64,000 bases of DNA, taken from contig NC_091119.1 in the NCBI RefSeq assembly GCF_040183065.1, forward strand, positions 68,142,392 to 68,206,391. The letters are read 5' to 3'. This document shows, one piece after another, positions 12,705-22,452 of this stretch (positions are counted from its first letter, which is position 1; each line of letters begins with the position of its first letter). The position numbers were made by a program, and so were the translations under genes. The stretch comes from Periplaneta americana (lineage: Eukaryota > Arthropoda > Insecta > Blattodea > Blattidae). The notes beneath the pieces are model-generated. The model had not been told where the DNA came from, searched no databases, and worked only from the letters and a program-made list of their open reading frames with translations.

Positions 12705-13343
12705 GACTATTACACGATTAGAAGAAAGTATATAAAGATTACAAGAAATAAAGTACTCTAATACAATAAAATATTAATTGAGTTACTAAAATTCTATTTC
12801 ACTAATGTTAGCTTCACCAAAATGTTAGAACGGAGTCGCCATTTTCAGTTGACTGTCTATGCTGTAAAAAAAAGACGATCGCAAAGCATGTTTTATAGTA
12901 CCGTCAATAATTTTCAGTTTGAAATGTTGGCAAACAGAGAAACAAATGGTAGGGAGGTGATAAAACAGAAGAAAGTATATAAAGATTAGAAGAAATAAAG
13001 TACTCTAATACAATAAAATAGATATTAATTGACTTACTAAAATTCTATTTCACTAATGTCACCTTCACCAAAATGTTTGAACGGAGCTGCCATTTTCAGC
13101 CGACTATCTATGCGGGAAACAAATTAGTACCGCAAATAATTTGCACTTTGAAATGTTGGCAAACAAAGAAACAAATGCTAGGGTAGTGATAAAAACAAAC
13201 AAATGCTAGGGAAGCGATAAAATTAATCAAAGGCTAGGACAGCGATAAAATTGTGCGATAAGCAGCCATGATTGGTTGAAAGACGTCCTTTCGTACCGTT
13301 TTATTAGTCAAAAGTAGTATGGCGTAGTAAAAGTGTAATAGTC
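12705..13343. mobile_element. Candidate MITE with internal tandem duplication
   Basis: The ends read GACTATTACAC and GTGTAATAGTC, a perfect 11-bp inverted repeat. The interior contains two tandem copies of a unit of about 249 bp, each beginning 'agaagaaagtatataaagatta' and containing 'gccattttcag' and 'tgaaatgttggcaaac'. It ends with three or four short repeats of 'acaaatgctaggg..gcgataaaa'. No coding capacity. No clear target-site duplication, so the exact boundaries are uncertain. It lies just ahead of the splice acceptor of TIL exon 13406-13587. Confidence 0.5.
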
Positions 13344-13405
13344 TGTACAAAAAACTGTATTTACTAGTGTTATTAACGGTTGCCTAAAACTATTTTAAAT
13401 TCCAG

Positions 13406-13587
13406 GTCAGAACTGCTCTGAAGGGGAAGAATACAGAACGTGTGGTTCGGCATGTCCGGACACTTGCGAGAACTACAAACAAACTGACAGACTGTGCACA
13501 CTCCAATGCGTCCCGGGATGCTTCTGCAAGAGCGGACTGGTACGAAGGACAAGAGACAACAAATGTGTGTCTTCATCACAGTGCTGA
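13406..13587 (+). CDS. TIL-domain serine protease inhibitor, copy 1, exon 2 (partial gene)
   Basis: Terminal coding exon of a small secreted TIL (trypsin-inhibitor-like, cysteine-rich; inhibitor family I8) protein. The acceptor is ttttaaattccag at 13393-13405. Entry is in phase 1, as in the two paralogues, and the exon reads through 59 full codons to TGA at 13585-13587. All ten cysteines are present with family spacing (C-x8-C-x3-C-x3-C-x9-C-x3-C-x3-C-x1-C-x12-C-x5-C). The segment LCTLQC puts Leu at the expected P1 position (by analogy with honeybee and Ascaris inhibitors, where the bond lies in C-x-P1-x-C), suggesting chymotrypsin- or elastase-type targets. No stop or frameshift. No signal-peptide exon is visible upstream in the window; with introns of 7-14 kb in the paralogues it may lie beyond the left edge, past the satellite, or be missing. 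AATAAA at 13885-13890 is a possible poly(A) signal. Confidence 0.85.
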
Positions 13588-13952
13588 ACTGGACGCAGAT
13601 TTTGGTTGCAACACAAATCTCACCATGTTGTATTATGCACCCTTTAAAAAATAGAAAATTTCCAGGTAGATTTTCGTGTAATCTTAGACTAAGAAGAAAT
13701 GATCTTGGATTAGCTTTTATATAAGTTTTATTAGTTTTTTTGGCGCATTAACTGAACATTAAATTTCATTCCTTTGACGCAATCAGATTTGGAAATGAAT
13801 TTCTTCGAATGGTTCAAGGGAATTAAAAGTGCACTTTTCTGAAAACATGAACGACGGTCAAATGAATGTATATTTTTATGTGAGAATAAAGAATGTGTGA
13901 ACCCTTCCTCCTGTTTTTTATTTTAAAATATGGTAACTCTAATATATACAAA

Positions 13953-14826
13953 TACCTTACTATAATAATATCGGACAGCTGTATACTAGCAGCATTGACG
14001 CGACTGCGAAATGTTGCGAAGTTGACATCTAGCGGAGAAGTGTGGTATTACGACCACAAATACAAATATTAACATAGCGGGAATCGGACTATTATTTACA
14101 ACGTGAAATACGTAGTAATATTGAATAATATTATATGAGACACTTAGGAAATGCTGAATAGTATTTAATGTAACATTATTATTTTATATCAAAGCTGTAT
14201 ATTAGGCCTATGAGAAACATTGCATACTTCGCATTATTTTCTCTAATTAATTGTTACCGATACATATTTTTTCTTTGCTTTAGTGAGACAAAATTAATTC
14301 TGACATTTAGAATGAATTTACAATAACGCTTTATATACGCATTGCTGACAACCGCAAAGATAAAATTGGTAGTAATCTGATGCTTGTAATAATAATAAAG
14401 GCATGTGGACAACAATAAAACTTAATTTGATAAAACATTAAAGTTTCCAACACATTTCAACTTCTATTCATTTATTATGCCTAAATAAAAAAGCTATTTT
14501 TTATCGTTCTATCAACACAGAGACGAAGGCATTAGGCCTATTAAAGAATGTTGTTGATTCACGTTTAGTGGTACTTCGGAAAACGAAAGTACGATTTGGA
14601 GCAATTTGTAATGGTGTAATTGTAGCAGTTATAAACAGCACATATACACCCTGACGTTTTAACACAGCACTAATTAATAAAACTATTTACTAGCTCAACA
14701 ACAATCTACATTGTAGTAGATTACAGCTTGCTTCGTGGGTTTCAGCACACCTTGCCGCCTAGGTAGCAGCACCTGCGCCGTTTGCACGCAGAACTGCTAG
14801 CTGTTCGGTACTATTATAGTAAGGTA
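13953..14826. mobile_element. TACCTTAC-type non-autonomous TIR transposon, copy 1
   Basis: Begins TACCTTACTATAATA...CGGACAGCT and ends with the inverted form (AGCTGTTCGG...TATAGTAAGGTA). 874 bp, no transposase. The outermost TA may be the target duplication, which would suit the Tc1/mariner superfamily. A second copy sits at the same place relative to TIL copy 2 (29194-30199). The homologous position after TIL copy 3 is empty. Confidence 0.8.
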
Positions 14827-15050
14827 TGTGGTATATACTAGTAGCATATATGGCAAGACGTCGAAAGTGAAAATGCGACCGTACGGGCCGGTAGATGGAA
14901 ACCGAATGTATCAACAATGTAACATTCCCTATGGACAGTCTTCATATGTTACGTGCTCGCAGTTGAAGCACCTATAAATAAACACAACAAAATAGAGGCA
15001 GTAAAACATTAGGCAATAAAACATCCCAATATTGAATTTAAATTACTTTC
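14827..15050. repeat. Dispersed repeat of about 220 bp, copy 1
   Basis: Matches 23640-23870 over its length (shared ggcaagacgtcg, gccggtagatggaaacc, tgtatcaacaatgta, acagtcttcata, taggcaataaaacat). In the TIL copy 2 flank the surrounding DNA is contiguous without it, so it is an insertion in copy 1. No coding capacity; class unknown. Confidence 0.7.
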
Positions 15051-15329
15051 TAATTTTTAAACCATGTCGGGCTGTAAATAAAAAGCAATGTCCATAATAA
15101 TTATCATGTACTCGTATATTATTCTGTAATTTTGATCAAATTTATATTTTCCTACCAATTTCTAACCTCTTATTTTATTAAAGTGTTTTATCCTATAATT
15201 GTGACAGTTTGTCAATTTAATTGTTAATTATTATTGTTAAAATTTTAGATTCTATAAATGTAATGTTCATAACTACCACTTTACCCTATTAAAATTATAA
15301 AAACCTATACATACCTTATGCACGATAGT
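15051..15329. repeat. TIL 3'-flank block, copy 1
   Basis: 'ttttaaaccatgtcgggctgtaaa' and the AT-rich stretch that follows align with 30209-30480 (copy 2) and 59230-59500 (copy 3). This is the shared downstream flank of the duplicated TIL genes. Confidence 0.75.
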
Positions 15330-15337
15330 GTTATCAC

Positions 15338-17148
15338 TAAACCGCGGGAGTGCAGGCCCTTTGCCTTCAAGTTAAGTATGACTGGAGCGTTCCGTGGAGA
15401 GTGTACTGAAGTCTCAAGTAAGCAACTCACCGTGCGTGCTTCAGACGTACAGTCTTGAGTATATGAATTGCATACATACAATAATCATACATTTCGTACG
15501 TATCTAATTGACGCGATATCGACGGAATCTTTTTCTTTACAATAAGGAATTACAATGTACAACCATGTACATACGTAGATTTTCAAAGGAGAAACTTCAG
15601 CGTTCATCAGTTAGAATATGTTTGTACTGCGAAAAGCTTCTTTAGACATCGCTTGAGGTTAATGGAGAGTACGTGAAAAGGTTTACATTTTCATTTAAGT
15701 TTTTGTCGTGATTTTTCACCAAACTGTTCAACACTGCATAGCCATTATTTTTATTACACTACGTAATTTGTCATTTACCTTATCAAGATATAGTCCTTTG
15801 GGTACCTTGTTCATTGTTTCCTGTACTTTCTCAATTAATTTAAAACCTTCGGACATTTGTAGACCAGACGTTTCCAGATGAGTTATAACTTGTGGCAAGT
15901 TTCCGTAATTGGTCTTTATGAATTGTAGATTTTGGTGTATATTTTCTGAATCAGGGATTTTACTGTTGTAATGGCAGCTGAATCTTCGCCATCTAATGTA
16001 TGAATAACTAGTGTGACTTTATTGTAATGTTCTGCGAAATATAAGGCAGGTTCAAACCAGGTGCCCCATCTTGTAAATACGGGTTGAGTGGAAGGGGGAT
16101 ATCTGGTGAAATTTCTCGAAATTTCAATATTCTTGAAGGCGCTTTGAGAATTTTTTTTTTCTTCACAGACGCTATAAAACAGTCCACATCGCTATATAAA
16201 GCACGAATAGCTTCAGCAACTCTATGCAGTCCGTGCGCCAGGCAAGTTAAATGCACCATGTTGGTATACCGCTCTTTAAGTTATTTTGCTGTCTTAATAA
16301 TATAGGCCCTACGAAAAAGTATATCATCATATTTAATTCCTTCCGGCCAGAAAAGGTCATAATCTTATAAAAAAATCTTGGACAATAGTTGCATGGTTTA
16401 CCTTTTCCAATTTGTCTGAAGTTAGCACAAATTTTTTTCTCTACACAGTTCTCGGAAAGTATACCGACCACCACATTTGCCATATATCTACCACTTATGT
16501 CTGTAGATTCATCAACTGAAACCCATACTATATTATTTTCTGATCGTTCACGCTTTCTCGAATTTTGGCAATCGTATTCTGGTACGAAATTGGTAAATAT
16601 TCTTTACGTATTGTTGCTTCTCCTGGAATATGTTGATTTGTGTATTTTTCCAGAAATGATCTAAAGTGGGGGTTGTCCAAAGTTCTGAATGGAATGTTTG
16701 TGTGTACCATCATGTCACATAAGTCTATATTGAATTGTGACCGACTATTTGAACTCGATTGGTTCTTGTTTGAATTGCGTTCAACATTTTCCTTGTGTGC
16801 TTTGCTATTACAGTGTCTTTCAAAATAGTACTTCTTAGTTCGTAATAATCTGATATTACACATGACACATACAACACTTTCTCCTATAATAGTCTAAATA
16901 TATCGCGTCCGAATTGTTTTACAAAATTATTTAGTGTTGCACTTCGTGAACGAGTTGTTTTAGGCATTGTAATGTGTCTCATTTCACATACGCAACACTT
17001 CAGTATGACAGCTAAACACACTCTGAATGTTTCGGGTTCAATGCACGGAACAGTACGGCGAAAGGCGAGAGAGACTTGCGTCATACTCTATACCCGTCTG
17101 CATAGTCAACTGCAAACGCCGTATTAGGACCCGCACTCCCGCGGTCTA
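15338..17148 (-). mobile_element. hAT-superfamily transposon with exact 8-bp target duplication
   Basis: 1811 bp. The inverted ends are TAAACCGCGGGAGTGC and TAGACCGCGGGAGTGC (right end reverse-complemented). The 8-bp direct repeat GTTATCAC flanks both ends (15330-15337 and 17149-17156), diagnostic of hAT transposition. The interior carries a minus-strand hAT transposase remnant. The insertion landed exactly at the left end of a MITE whose body continues at 17154. Confidence 0.92.
15560..17000 (-). pseudogene. hAT transposase remnant (CGGBP1-type zinc finger plus DDE core)
   Basis: From right to left on the minus strand: MPKTTRSRSATLNNFVKQFG, CVMCNIRLLRTKKYYFERHC and NSKAHKENVERNSNK form a CGGBP1-like zinc-finger start (C-x2-C...H-x4-H), followed by the catalytic-domain phrases VSVDESTDISGRYMANVVVG and MVHLTCLAHGLHRVAEAIRA. 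Known hAT transposases have the same order, including the 'DESTD' and 'HCLAH' signatures. Frameshifts near 16260, 16500, 16530 and 16870 break the frame, and the C-terminal dimerisation region is not evident. Non-functional. Confidence 0.8.
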
Positions 17149-17153
17149 GTTAT

Positions 17154-17336
17154 CACAGTCTAGTATATACAGTCAGGAAGCTCAATACGTAGTAAATATG
17201 CATCCACAGACAATTGCTAACCACTAGGATCGCTACTGTCGCCTCATTACAGACAATGCGAAATAGTACCTGCACAGTCTATTGTTCCTAGTACCCTCAT
17301 AAACTCACGCTTCTTGACTGTATATACAAGACTGTG
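17154..17336. mobile_element. CACAGTC MITE, copy 1 (183 bp)
   Basis: Ends are CACAGTCTAGTATATACAGT and, inverted, CACAGTCTTGTATATACAGT. The direct repeat GTGTTAT lies left of the original terminus (15328-15334, now beyond the inserted hAT) and right at 17337-17343, suggesting a 7-bp target duplication. The same 183-bp element interrupts a Tc1 transposase at 50523-50705. No coding capacity. Confidence 0.88.
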
Positions 17337-17554
17337 GTGTTATCTCGTCATTACAGCAAACGACAGCCACGACAAAGTTGATTTTACTTAATTCAGAGTT
17401 GACAACCTAGATAAGTATGTTGAAATATTACAAATAACTGCTCAGGAATTGTAATGAAAACCACTGCCTTCTATGTATGCTACAATCCTACATTGCATGT
17501 AAAATTCATACGCAAAAGGCAGTATTAATTAACGTACATTATACAAAATAATAT

Positions 17555-17827
17555 CTTCTGACTAAGGTTCTGGCTGATACAGTATGTACATCTATTATCA
17601 GGCAGTACATCTCACGTGACGATATGTGTCAGAGGTAGAACAATTGTTACTATACATCTGAAGTCTGACTAGTGTAATATGTAGCTAGTAGGCGATGTAT
17701 ACAATGGAGGGGGAAAGTAACTGGTCACCCTACCTCACTATCTCCTGGCCTAGTTGCCTCGTAAGTGGTGCCTTCTTGTTATCAGTTGTGAGATTCAGAC
17801 CTGTCTTCGGACAGTTGACAACACCGA
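17555..17827 (+). repeat. Dispersed repeat ending in tgtcttcggacagttgac, copy 1
   Basis: Matches 26330-26590 along its full length (ggttctggctgat, acatctattatcag, tctgaagtctga, ggcctagttgcctc, gacctgtcttcggacagttgac) and 20173-20300 over its first half. Non-coding; possibly a SINE or the tail of a larger element. Confidence 0.75.
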
Positions 17828-18170
17828 GGTCCTGGCGAAGTGTTCGGGCTATTGGGATAGAAGAGTGAAGGAAACCCTAGCCATAGCGGCGGAACGCGGT
17901 AACCTGAATCGTGACTCGGGTCTCCAACTAAGCGCGGCATGGGCACCGGCTATTAAATTTCTCACAGCCCGGACGACTGGCCGTCATCAGCGGAGGACAC
18001 ATGAGAACTCGTCCGCCGAGCCCACCGTGAGACCCAAGGTCATTCAGCCGAAAAGCACAAAGCAAGACGACACGTCGGCCGCGTTCTCGCCGCGGTCCGC
18101 ACTAATAAGAACCAATCGGCGCACAGCTCCTCGGCTGACTCCTCCCTTGGGCACTATAAATTAAGGAGCT
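17828..18170 (+). mobile_element. Penelope-like element, C-terminal coding fragment
   Basis: The frame gives NTEVLAKCSGYWDRRVKETL and NLNRDSGLQLSAAW. This is the pattern (R.VKE...I......NRD.G..LS..W.P) at the end of Penelope-like ORFs, in the GIY-YIG endonuclease tail. A GC-rich stretch follows to 'cactataaattaagg', clearly richer in GC than its surroundings. 5' truncated; no reverse transcriptase here. Family call from remembered motifs. Confidence 0.55.
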
Positions 18171-18195
18171 GGGTATCCCTATAAATTGTGAGAAT

Positions 18196-18460
18196 GTCAA
18201 TTTTTTTTTATTTTATTGGGTTAATTTACGACGCTGTCTCAACATCTAGGTTATTTAGCGTCTGAATGAAATGAAGGTGATAATGCCGGTGAAATGAGTC
18301 CGGGGTCCAGCACCGAAAGTTACCCAGCATTTACTCGTATTGGATTGAGGGAAAACCCCGGAAAAAACCTCAACCAGGTAACTTGCCCCGACCGGGATTC
18401 GAACCCGGGCCACCTGGTTTCGCGGCCAGAAGCGCTGACCGTTACTCCACAGGTTGTCAT
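18196..18460 (-). mobile_element. tRNA-headed SINE, copy 1
   Basis: On the minus strand the element begins with a tRNA-like head (acctgtggagtaacggtcag, then cccgggttcgaatcccggtc, a B-box) and ends in an A-rich tail (aataaaataaaaaaaa). A second copy is at 31690-31946. The head has internal Pol III promoter-like boxes. The 88-codon plus-strand frame here is an artefact of the repeat. Confidence 0.85.
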
Positions 18461-19680
18461 GACAACAATCACCTCCTACATAATAGCCAAATTGTCTAGT
18501 CTCTTATATATGAGACAACTCATCCTGCCTAAGGTATTCCGTGGTTTTCCTAAGGCGTAAGACAAATGTCGGGATGAGCCCTATAAGAAATGGGCCACGG
18601 ACCTATATGCCCTTCCCCATATATATTCCCCTTTATTATAAACGACGTATGCCCTAGTTCAGAACCTATAAATTGTCTATTAAATATACGAGGTCACTCA
18701 ATTAGTTGCAATTTGAAAGGACAGGGACCTCTCAAATTGCAGATTTAGATTTCACGGCGCTTCTTCCGACGGCCTTCAAATGCTTTGTCATCGAACAACA
18801 GATGACAGCGTCTCGCCATCCTAAGGGAAAACACCAGCCATCTCCTCCTCGCCCCGTTCCGTGATCACTTGATCAAATCTCAGTCCCCCGCGCATATGTG
18901 GTACCTAAGAGGTTACGTTCAATTTCGGCTTCCCCTTCAAAATTTTCTAGAGCTCCTTCAGTGGAGCAGCGTAATCCGGAGTGAGACTAGTGGCCAACAG
19001 GCTTGGAGCTCACATATTTAGTTTTGTACAGCCCCCAACCCCTTGCAAGGACGCGTTTTGCGTACCTTTTAAATTTGTCCTCCCAATTCTCTTTCGATTT
19101 TTCGATTTCCCTTATACCAAACGACCTTTCCGGAATTAAACCTCTCCCTGAATACATCCGTCGCAAAAACATCAAATATGTCCACAAATCCTTAAACAAA
19201 CCATACATCCAACTGCTCTTCAAACACCCCCCCCCAAAACCCGGACATAACAATATCCAATCTCTACCAACAGTATACCGAACACCTACAATTCCAAGCC
19301 AATAACTAATACCTATCCTTAACCCAAGATGGCCCTCAAAAGGGCCAATACTCCAAGCACTAAACGACCAACAGAACAATCACCGCCAACCACTAAATAG
19401 CACTGACTTAACATAGACGACAGACATAACTGCATCACGACAACAAGGCAGCGGACATGCTGTGGGTAGATCTGGCAGACGGCGAAGTATAGAGTCCGCC
19501 CCTCCGCACACAACAACATGAACCAACGACCATCAAGACCGGATCCTGCTATTCTTGCTGCGACAGTTCGTGTGAGGCGTGTGATGAAATCCACAGTAAT
19601 CCAAGGACAAAATCTCAGCCTGAAGAGAGCATTTAAGACTCTAAAACAGGCTACCACGGTGGGAGCAATCACACCGTGGT
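18461..19680. other. No gene recognised
   Basis: Moderate-GC DNA with C-rich runs (ccccccccc near 19230). Its two overlapping frames on opposite strands (19003-19305 and 18987-19379) have no recognisable motif. It lies between two Penelope-like fragments and may be their degraded interior. Confidence 0.5.
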
Positions 19681-19685
19681 AATAC

Positions 19686-19870
19686 ATTGTACTACTACTA
19701 CTACCCTCAGACATCATTTAACCCTGAAGATGAGGAAGATGAACATCCTCGAAACGTCGGTGGATCACCAACTCATGACCTGGCTGGAAGCCCGAGAAAA
19801 TTTCGAATTATCACGTCGCCAGGAAAGCTTCAGCAGTTATTTAAACGACAACAATTACAAAATAAGAAAT
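19686..19870 (+). mobile_element. Penelope-like element tail with hammerhead-like motif
   Basis: Contains 'ctgaagatgagg' followed after a short loop by 'catcctcgaaacgtcggtgg'. CTGANGA, a stem-forming segment and GAAAC are the core parts of hammerhead ribozymes, which Penelope-like elements are known to carry. The following 'caactcatgacctggctggaagcccgag' is element tail. Assignment is inferred from motif order. Confidence 0.5.
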
Positions 19871-20130
19871 GAAGCTGTGTTGGAAAGAGTGGGTGAAGAA
19901 AGAATGATGCTGAAATTGATCAAGAAGAGGAAAAGGAATTGGCTGGGTCACTGGGTGAGAAGAAACTGCCTACTGAAAGATGCACTGGAAAGAATGATGA
20001 ACGGGAGAAGAGTTCGGGTAGAAGGAGATATCAGATGATAGACGACATTAAGATATATGGATCATATGAGGAAACAAAGAGGAAGACAGAAAATAGGAAA
20101 GACTGAAGAAAGCTGGGTTTGCAGTGAAAT
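19871..20130 (+). mobile_element. RTE-type LINE, C-terminal fragment
   Basis: The frame gives AVLERVGEERMMLKLIKKRK and RNWLGHWVRRNCLLKDALE, then after a stop a decayed tail. The WLGH..R..LLKD.LEG phrase is the zinc-knuckle-proximal end of RTE-like ORF2 proteins. Only the 3' end survives. Confidence 0.6.
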
Positions 20131-20172
20131 ACCGCCCTTAGGCAGAATAATGAATGAATGAATGAATAATTA

Positions 20173-20300
20173 CAATGACTCTGATTGAGGTTCTGCCTGA
20201 TACGTACATTTATTATCAGGCAGTACAGCTCACTTCATATGTGTCAGATAAAAAAATAATTGTTTGTATGCATCACAAGTCTGATTAGTGTATGTAGCTA
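20173..20300 (+). repeat. Dispersed repeat (tgtcttcgg family), truncated copy
   Basis: Shares ggttctg.ctgatac, acatttattatcaggcagtaca and gtctgattagtgta with 17555-17700 and 26330-26460, then diverges. Confidence 0.65.
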
Positions 20301-20329
20301 AACAAATAATGGTACTAATAAATATAGAT

Positions 20330-21260
20330 GCAAAAATGTACATATTGATGTGAGTGTTCCTCAGGGCTCTGTTTTGGGTCCTGTATAGTTTCTTTTATTT
20401 GTTAATGATTTACCCATGTACTTAAGAAATTACTTTATGATACTTCTGTTATTGTTTAAGATGAAAATGAACAGGACTTAGAGACAACTTATTGTCAACT
20501 GTTAAACTATCTCAAAACATGGTTTGATAACATCTGCTTTTCTTGAATGTTAATAAAACGAGATGTATTCACGTTCACAATTCTCAAAAGAAAAATTTAA
20601 ATGGCATTAATATTTATATTCAAGATCAATACTTACGTAAATGGGAAACTACTAAATTTTTGGGTGTTACATTTGATGAATGTTTATGTTGTTGAAGATC
20701 CCACTGTATAAGTTTAATTTCTAAACTTAACAGTCGAATTTTGAGGACTATAATTAATCATGATGTATTAATGTATTTTTATTTTACTCAAGTTGAGTCA
20801 AGACTTTCATATGACTTTTGTTTTTGGGGATCTGGAACCATGTTGAATGACATTTTTATGGCTCAGAAGCGTATTGTCAGGTGCATAGCGGGTATTGATA
20901 ATAGAACTTCTTGTAGGTAATATTTTCTACATTATAAAATTCTTATTGTTCATGGTATATATATTTTTAATGTATTGCAATTAATTTATTCAAATCTTTC
21001 TGATTTTCACCAAAATAGTGACTTTCATACTCATGGTACTCGCAATAAAAATAGTGTAAGTATTCCAGTACACTACCTTACAAATATTAGCAGAACTTAT
21101 ATGGTTTTTGATGTAAAAATTTACAATAGCTTGCCTAAAGATATTAAGTATACAAATAATACTCTTAAATTAAGGAAGTATATAAAAAAGATATTTGTGT
21201 CCCTACAGTCTAGACGATGCACGTGTGGGCCTTTCAGCTTTTGTCTAACGTATTTTATAT
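20330..21260 (+). pseudogene. Jockey/CR1-like reverse transcriptase, decayed 3' half
   Basis: Translating in shifting frames gives, in order: VPQGSVLGPV before a stop, FVNDLPM, a region where the YADD box should lie, VNKTRCIHVHNSQ, TTKFLGVTFDECL, KLNSRILRTIINHDV, SYDFCFWGSGTML and AQKRIVRCIAGIDNRTSCR. The last stretch has HTHGTRNKNSVSIPVHYLTN and YNSLPKDIKYTNNTLKLRKY. These are successive motifs of the palm, thumb and C-terminal region of Jockey/CR1-group non-LTR reverse transcriptases. Several stops make it dead. It ends about 120 bp before the TIL copy 2 promoter. Confidence 0.8.
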
Positions 21261-21364
21261 TTGACTCTATTGTAATGTTAATGTACTTAATGTCTATGCA
21301 TATTTATGCCTCTGACAAAGTTTATCTATCTATAAAGGTCCGTCCTTCAGCTCCGCCCACGTTA

Positions 21365-21462
21365 CCGGATATGAGAGAGTATTATATAAAAGCTGAAAAC
21401 TGTTAAGTCAGTCTATTATTCTTCAAATAAATCCCTGTAAATTAGTTGTCGAAGAGTAGAAA
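21365..21462 (+). promoter_or_regulatory. Core promoter and 5' UTR of TIL copy 2
   Basis: TATA box tatataaaag at 21383-21392. An arthropod initiator TCAGTC at 21408-21413, with A at 21410, sits 27 bp from the start of the TATA box. An upstream 'accggata' (21365-21372) is conserved before TIL copy 3. The start codon context is agaaaATGG, with A at -3 and G at +4. The 5' UTR is about 53 nt with no upstream ATG. Confidence 0.8.
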
Positions 21463-21538
21463 ATGGCCACATTCAGGACAGCATTCTTGGCGTTTGCTGT
21501 GTTATTTATAATATGTGGAATTGTAGCTTTGTCTGAAG
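21463..21538 (+). CDS. TIL-domain inhibitor, copy 2, exon 1 (signal peptide)
   Basis: Encodes 25 residues plus the first base of codon 26. MATFRT is followed by a hydrophobic core (AFLAFAVLFIICGIVA), a classical eukaryotic signal peptide with likely cleavage just after the core. It ends at a strong donor (gaag|gtaagt at 21539) in phase 1. Exon 1 of copy 3 (44881-44956) has the same length, the same phase and 18 or more identical residues, and the first 80 bp of both introns also align. Joins to exon 2 at 28822-29003, giving an 85-residue precursor. The intron of about 7.3 kb is filled with retroelements. Confidence 0.9.
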
Positions 21539-21783
21539 GTAAGTTTACGAAATTCTTTTTGTTTCTATATACTTAATTTTACATAAGGACACGATTGTTA
21601 ACTTTCTACGTGAAAAATTTACCCTCTAACTTATTAAGTTTTATTCTTTATCGGATAGAGTAACGTTAATCATGCAAACCGAATCGGATAAAAATTTTTA
21701 TGAAAGGAAATTTTATATTGGAGATATTACTGTATACTGTTAGTACTGCAGTATTTAATTCCTCTGACAAGATTAGACTATGT

Positions 21784-22060
21784 GTTCACCGAATTGGCTC
21801 TGTAGTAGCGCGTCTACCTCCAGAGTAGCCGATCCGGGTTCGATTCCCGGCGGAGTCAGAGATTTTCCTGTAAAATTTCTATCTCGGTACTAGAAGAGGT
21901 GGCGGTGCACACCTATCACTAGATTGTGCACCAATATGCGTGGGCTAAATCCTATGGGTGCTATTCATAGACATTTCGCAGCACGCGCTACGAGCGTACT
22001 AAGCTAGTCCCGGCTATCCACTGGTTACTTGTACAGAATTCAAATCATATCCTATCGCTA
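21784..22060 (+). mobile_element. tRNA-Trp-like SINE head and body
   Basis: ttggctctgtagtagcgcgt, a loop 'cctccaga' with CCA in the anticodon position and T before it, then gatccgggttcgattcccgg and a 3' side 'ggagtca' that can pair with 'tggctct'. The tRNA-like fold is only partial. The sequence runs on into a non-tRNA body, so I call it a tRNA-derived SINE rather than a working tRNA-Trp gene. Confidence 0.6.
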
Positions 22061-22341
22061 ACACTGGTTTATGAATACCGGTACGAAAAACGCTGATCAT
22101 TCACCGGAAACCCGCGCTAAAAATGTATATGAATACGGCCCCAAATCTCTCCGCAGTGCATATAAGAGCAGGCTTATGTCATTGTTGATAATGATTTGTT
22201 CGTAGGACGGGGACGTTAAGTCTGGCGGCCCCCTTGGTGCTATTCGACAGTAGTAGGCTACGTGCCGACACCAGGTTTCACCTTCTCCCTTCCTCATCTT
22301 CATCATGATCCCCACCTAGTCCCTACACTACAGTAGTAATC

Positions 22342-22452
22342 TATGGCGAATCCTCGGTCTCATCTCGCCAAATACCATCTCACTATCACCAATACCATCG
22401 ACGCTAAATAACCTAGTAGTTGATACAGTATCGTTAAATAACCAACTAAAAA
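22342..22452 (+). mobile_element. 5'-truncated SINE
   Basis: Matches the 3' half of the SINE at 26772-27030: tggcgaatcctcg, catctcgccaaataccatct, ccatcgacgctaaataacct, tcgttaaataaccaactaaa. Confidence 0.85.

Noticed and set aside
13442-13724. Alternative frames over TIL exon 2 (70, 76 and 68 codons)
   Set aside because: They are shadows of the ten-cysteine frame, which is the one conserved in all three copies with correct splice phase.
17754-18164. 136-codon frame as a host gene
   Set aside because: Starts inside a dispersed repeat and its only recognisable part is a Penelope-like C-terminus.
18294-18560. 88-codon frame containing SPGSSTESYPAFTRIGLREN
   Set aside because: Lies wholly in a tRNA-headed SINE and recurs at 31781-31993. 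Repeat-derived, not a gene.
18987-19717. 130- and 132-codon minus-strand frames as a possible gene pair
   Set aside because: They overlap an equally open plus-strand frame, have no recognisable motif or splice context, and lie between Penelope-like fragments.
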